From Streptosporangium amethystogenes (GTDB lineage Bacteria > Actinomycetota > Actinomycetes > Streptosporangiales > Streptosporangiaceae): a stretch of DNA of 64,000 nt. Under the pieces are notes generated by a model. The model searched no databases, was not told the DNA's origin, and saw only the letters and a program-made list of their open reading frames with translations. The stretch lies in NCBI RefSeq assembly GCF_000721075.1, contig NZ_JOEQ01000035.1, positions 1 through 64,000 of the forward strand, in the 5' to 3' direction. Positions 61,273 to 64,000 of the stretch are shown piece by piece (within the stretch, counting starts at the first letter, position 1; each line of letters starts with the position of its first letter). Made by a program: the position numbers and the translations under genes.

Positions 61273-62022
61273 ATGACCGATCAGCCGCACGTCGCCCTGC
61301 CCACGGTGGGCGACCGGGTTCCCACCACAGGCATCAAGGAATGGGCTTTCGGCGCCCGGACACTGCTGGACGGATTCTTCAGGAAGATGACGATCCTGAA
61401 CATGGAGAAGGACGGCGTCGAGCTTCTGATGAAGAGGCTGTCACGCCTGGAACTTGCGATCATCGAGGGCACGAGCGAGGCGAGCGCGCGGGCGGCGTTC
61501 ATCGACTGGGTGGAGGAGAACGACGGGGGCGGCTGGACCTACTACCTGACCAAGAAGGCCGAAGTGGACCGGCAGGAGGCCGAGGCGCAGGCGAAGAGAC
61601 GACACGAGATGATCATCGCCAGTGCCCGGGAGGAGGCCGTCGGCCTACGCAAGAAGTACCCCGGCGGGAAGGGGGCCACGGTCGGTACGGTGATCGTGGG
61701 CCTCGCCGACACGACCACCGGCAAGACCTACACCGGCACCAGTGGCGCCTACGTCCACGCGGATAAGCGGCATTCGGTCATGGAGGCACTGCTGGTCGGC
61801 GTGCCCCAGGTGGAGGACTGGCCGGTCAACGCCTGCGCGGAGGTCGACGCCATGAACAAGTTACTCATCGCCAGGGAAATCACGAAAAAGTCTGAAATCC
61901 AGGTGGAAACCCTTTATTTCCACGCCGAGACCTGGAACGGCAAGGCCGGGAAATGGCAGGCGCGCAGCGCCTGCAAGAACTGCGACGTGTGGTTGAAGAA
62001 GATCGGCGCCTGCCGCATCTGA
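61273..62022 (+). CDS. Stand-alone YwqJ-like cytidine deaminase-fold protein
   Basis: A 249-residue protein. Residues 1-120 are helical and unlike anything I recognise. Residues 135-245 have the deaminase layout: VGTVIVGLADTTTGKTYTGTSG, the active-site NACAEVDAMN (Cys188, Glu190) and a CxxC (Cys234, Cys237, in ACKNCDVWL). This matches the YwqJ-type group known mostly as the toxic ends of polymorphic secreted toxins. Here there is no signal peptide, no WXG/LXG domain and no adjacent immunity gene. It could be a free toxin module, a self-modifying enzyme or a domesticated one. GGGAAAGG supports the start. Confidence 0.75.
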   Translation: MTDQPHVALPTVGDRVPTTGIKEWAFGARTLLDGFFRKMTILNMEKDGVELLMKRLSRLELAIIEGTSEASARAAFIDWVEENDGGGWTYYLTKKAEVDRQEAEAQAKRRHEMIIASAREEAVGLRKKYPGGKGATVGTVIVGLADTTTGKTYTGTSGAYVHADKRHSVMEALLVGVPQVEDWPVNACAEVDAMNKLLIAREITKKSEIQVETLYFHAETWNGKAGKWQARSACKNCDVWLKKIGACRI

Positions 62023-62124
62023 GACGCCCGCCGTATCTGAGACTCGGCATTCCCGTCCGAACCGGTACTCTCACCGGCCCCGCGCACGACGGTGATCGTC
62101 GCCGGAACCACGGGGCCGGGCCTG

Positions 62125-62154
62125 CGTTCGCCCGTCCGAACGCTCGGGCGAACG
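62125..62154. terminator. Terminator between deaminase-fold and SPFH genes
   Basis: CGTTCGCCCG (62125-62134) pairs perfectly with CGGGCGAACG (62145-62154), loop ten bases. GAACGCTCGGGC repeats twice in tandem from 62138, creating alternative partners. Confidence 0.7.
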
Positions 62155-62176
62155 CTCGGGCCAACGGGGGCGGGAC

Positions 62177-63253
62177 TCAGGGAGTGGTGCGGTGGTGCTC
62201 CTCCTGGGGGACCGAGAGGCCGTCGGTGGGCAGCGAGGGCGGGGACGCGTTGAGCTGGCGGGGGCCCAGATCGGCCTCGGCGGCCTCGGCGACCGCCTCG
62301 GCGGCGGCCTGCTCGGCCTTGGCCGTCTCCCTGGCGGTGTCCTCGCTGATCGCGGGGGCCTCGCGGGTGGCGGCCGACTGCGGCAGTGCCTCGGTGAACG
62401 CCTTGGAGACGCCCTGGATGGCCGAGGTGACCTCGCTGGGGATCACCCAGAAGGTGTTGTTCGGGCCCTTGGCCAGCTCCGGCAGCACCTGGAGGTACTG
62501 GTACGCCAGCAGCTTGGGGTCGGGGTCGTTGCGGTGCACGGCCTGGAAGACCTCGTCGATGGCCTGGGACTGGCCCTGGGCCTTGAGGATCGCGGCGCTC
62601 CGGTCACCCTCGGCCCGCAGGATCGCGCTCTGCTTGTCACCCTCGGCGGTGAGGATCTGCGACTGTCGCTGGCCCTCGGCGTTGAGGATCGCCGCACGCT
62701 TGTCCCGCTCGGCGCGCATCTGCTTCTCCATCGCCTCCTTGATGCTCTTCGGCGGGTCGATGGCCTTGATCTCCACCCGGTTGACCCGGATGCCCCACTT
62801 GCCGGTCGCCTCGTCGAGCACGCCCCGGAGCTGGCTGTTGATCGTGTCACGCGAGGTCAGCGTCATCTCCAGGTCCAGCGAGCCGACGACGTTGCGCAGC
62901 GTGGTGACCGTGAGCTGCTCGACGGCCTGGATGTAGTTGGCGATCTCGTACGCCGCCGCCCGGGGGTCGGTGACCTGGAAGTACAGCACCGTGTCGATCT
63001 CGACGACCAGGTTGTCCTCGGTGATCACCGGCTGGGGCTGGAAGGAGACGACCTGCTCGCGCAGGTCGATCATCGGATAGACCCGGTCGATGTACGGGAT
63101 CACGAAGTTGAGACCGGGCTTGAGCGTGCTGTGGTAGCGGCCGAGCCGCTCCACGTTGCGGGCCCGCGCCTGCGGGACGATGCGCACCGAGCGAACCACG
63201 GTGAACACCGCCAGCAGGACGATGAGAAGCCCGGCTATGAGCACAGCGTCCAT
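62177..63253 (-). CDS. SPFH/Band 7 membrane protein (QmcA-like)
   Basis: A 358-residue protein. One N-terminal helix (VLIAGLLIVLLAVFTVV) is followed by the SPFH domain (IVPQARARNVERLGRYHSTLKPGLNFVIPYIDRV). A long coiled-coil region follows (AERDKRAAILNAEGQRQSQILTAEGDKQS) and an acidic Ala-rich tail. Such proteins form large ring cages at the membrane and work with NfeD proteins and FtsH-type proteases. The ATG at 63253 follows the NfeD stop by four bases, so they are co-translated. Confidence 0.95.
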   Translation of the reverse strand: MDAVLIAGLLIVLLAVFTVVRSVRIVPQARARNVERLGRYHSTLKPGLNFVIPYIDRVYPMIDLREQVVSFQPQPVITEDNLVVEIDTVLYFQVTDPRAAAYEIANYIQAVEQLTVTTLRNVVGSLDLEMTLTSRDTINSQLRGVLDEATGKWGIRVNRVEIKAIDPPKSIKEAMEKQMRAERDKRAAILNAEGQRQSQILTAEGDKQSAILRAEGDRSAAILKAQGQSQAIDEVFQAVHRNDPDPKLLAYQYLQVLPELAKGPNNTFWVIPSEVTSAIQGVSKAFTEALPQSAATREAPAISEDTARETAKAEQAAAEAVAEAAEADLGPRQLNASPPSLPTDGLSVPQEEHHRTTP

Positions 63254-63257
63254 GAAG

Positions 63258-63695
63258 TCACTCCCGGGGATACACGAGAGCGGTCGCGCCCTCGATCTCG
63301 ATGACGTCGACGGTCGTCCCGGCGGGTATCACCAGGGTCTCGTCGTAGGCTCTGGCGGACCACTCCTCGCCGCCGATCCGCACCCGGCCGTCCTGGCCGG
63401 TCACCTCGCGCAGCACGTACGCGGATCTGCCGACGATCGCCTGGATCCCGAACCGCTGGCTCCGGGGCTGCAGCCCGGTGAGGTGGCGTTTGGCGATGGG
63501 CCGGACCGCGACCACCCCCGCGCCCAGGGAGACGATGAAGGCCAGGAGCTGGAGCGGGATCGGCAGCCCGAGGCCGGCGACGACGGAGGCGACGAGGGCG
63601 GCCCCCCCGAGCAGGCCGAGAGCAGTGGTCAGGGTGAAGATCTCGGCGATTCCCAGCACGAGCGCCAGGATCAGCCAAATGACCCAGTAGTCCAT
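63258..63695 (-). CDS. NfeD-family membrane protein
   Basis: A 145-residue protein. Three to four helices lie in residues 1-75 (WVIWLILALVLGIAEIFTLT, then ALVASVVAGLGLPIPLQLLAFIVSLGAGVVAVRP). An OB-fold domain covers 85-143 (GRSAYVLREVTGQDGRVRIGGEEWSARA). No protease domain is present (short NfeD type). It is the first gene of the pair with the SPFH protein; the standard NfeD/stomatin partnership supports the call. Confidence 0.94.
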   Translation of the reverse strand: MDYWVIWLILALVLGIAEIFTLTTALGLLGGAALVASVVAGLGLPIPLQLLAFIVSLGAGVVAVRPIAKRHLTGLQPRSQRFGIQAIVGRSAYVLREVTGQDGRVRIGGEEWSARAYDETLVIPAGTTVDVIEIEGATALVYPRE

Positions 63696-63798
63696 GCTCC
63701 GGCCCTCCTACCTTGTTCAACGGGTCGGACGTCGGGGAGGTTCCTTTCCCTACCGTATGTCTTCTGCGCGACGCCTGTCAGAGGAGGTCACCACGCGC

Positions 63799-64000
63799 TT
63801 ACCTCGCGGGTGAGATCCTTCCCGACACCTCGCCCAGAGTGATCACGGTTCCGTCGGGTCCCGAGGCCGTCGCGGTGATCGTAACGGTGTCCCCGTCCTC
63901 AAGGAAGGTCCTGACCGAGCCGTCGGGCAGCTTGAGCGGCTCGGTCCCGTTCCAGGTCAGTTCGATCAGCGAGCCGCGCTCGCCCGGCCCGGTGCCGGAG
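63799..64000 (-). CDS. Fumarylacetoacetase-like C-terminal end (partial)
   Basis: On the minus strand the frame is open to the window edge and ends at 63799. The visible 66 residues include GSLIELTWNGTEPLKLPDGS, RTFLEDGDTVTITA and TLGEVSGRI, matching the last beta strands of fumarylacetoacetase. That enzyme performs the last step of tyrosine and homogentisate breakdown, yielding fumarate and acetoacetate. The catalytic part is outside the window. A hydrolase of the wider FAH family is the alternative. Confidence 0.8.
   Translation of the reverse strand, partial: SGTGPGERGSLIELTWNGTEPLKLPDGSVRTFLEDGDTVTITATASGPDGTVITLGEVSGRISPAR

Overview
The window is 64 kb of very GC-rich DNA with dense, short-spaced genes, frequent GTG starts and purine-rich ribosome binding sites. 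Gene content (GroEL with tandem CIRCE operators, bacterial XPB helicase, DUF3027, DUF2530, mycothiol-type maleylpyruvate isomerase fold, paired dynamin-like GTPases, ECF41 sigma factor) points to a filamentous actinomycete, probably Streptosporangiales; the order-level call is inference. I saw no rRNA, tRNA, CRISPR array, intact transposase or prophage.

Layout. 1-5 kb: end of a secreted S1 protease, then a SAM-I riboswitch in front of a threonine-synthase-like gene and a MoaD-type sulfur carrier, a cold-shock gene with an AT-rich leader, and groEL. 5-16 kb: a secreted YVTN beta-propeller, a HelD/HelR-type helicase, XPB helicase, a tyrosine-rich membrane protein, a large helicase-C-like protein, a HAAS-like membrane protein and a TetR regulator. 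16-25 kb: HAD hydrolase, second cold-shock protein, MFS transporter, DUF3027, a 1043-residue GHKL ATPase, an ArsR regulator and a secreted-protein gene interrupted by two in-frame TGA codons. 25-35 kb: DUF2530, purine permease, MarR/MFS pair, ThpR, aldo/keto reductase, secreted propeller-like protein, STAS protein, epimerase and L-2-hydroxyglutarate oxidase.

35.6-44.3 kb is a signalling and export block: response regulator plus histidine kinase, two divergently transcribed periplasmic-type adaptors, a MacB ATPase and permease, a DUF5666 membrane protein and a second response regulator without its own kinase. TTCAGC-type boxes recur at its promoters. 44.6-48.5 kb holds two overlapping membrane GTPases.

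48.5-57.6 kb looks like an accessory, partly decayed region: a DUF1036 pair, a cupin remnant, an ECF41 sigma factor divergent from its AhpD-like target, an ImmA/IrrE pseudogene broken in three frames, a truncated anti-sigma-type ATPase, DUF4287 and an APH-type kinase. Two 83-bp direct repeats flank 3.5 kb of it. 57.6-64 kb returns to conserved metabolism: LysR, the threonine-to-glycine pair kbl/tdh with a duplicated tdh tail between them, a stand-alone deaminase-fold protein, a SPFH/NfeD pair and the end of a fumarylacetoacetase-like gene.

Strongest leads: the SAM-I riboswitch/ThrC-like/MoaD-like unit (probable methionine rather than threonine synthesis), the translationally coupled tdh-tail duplication, the two-TGA secreted gene, the 83-bp repeats around the ECF41 block and the stand-alone deaminase.
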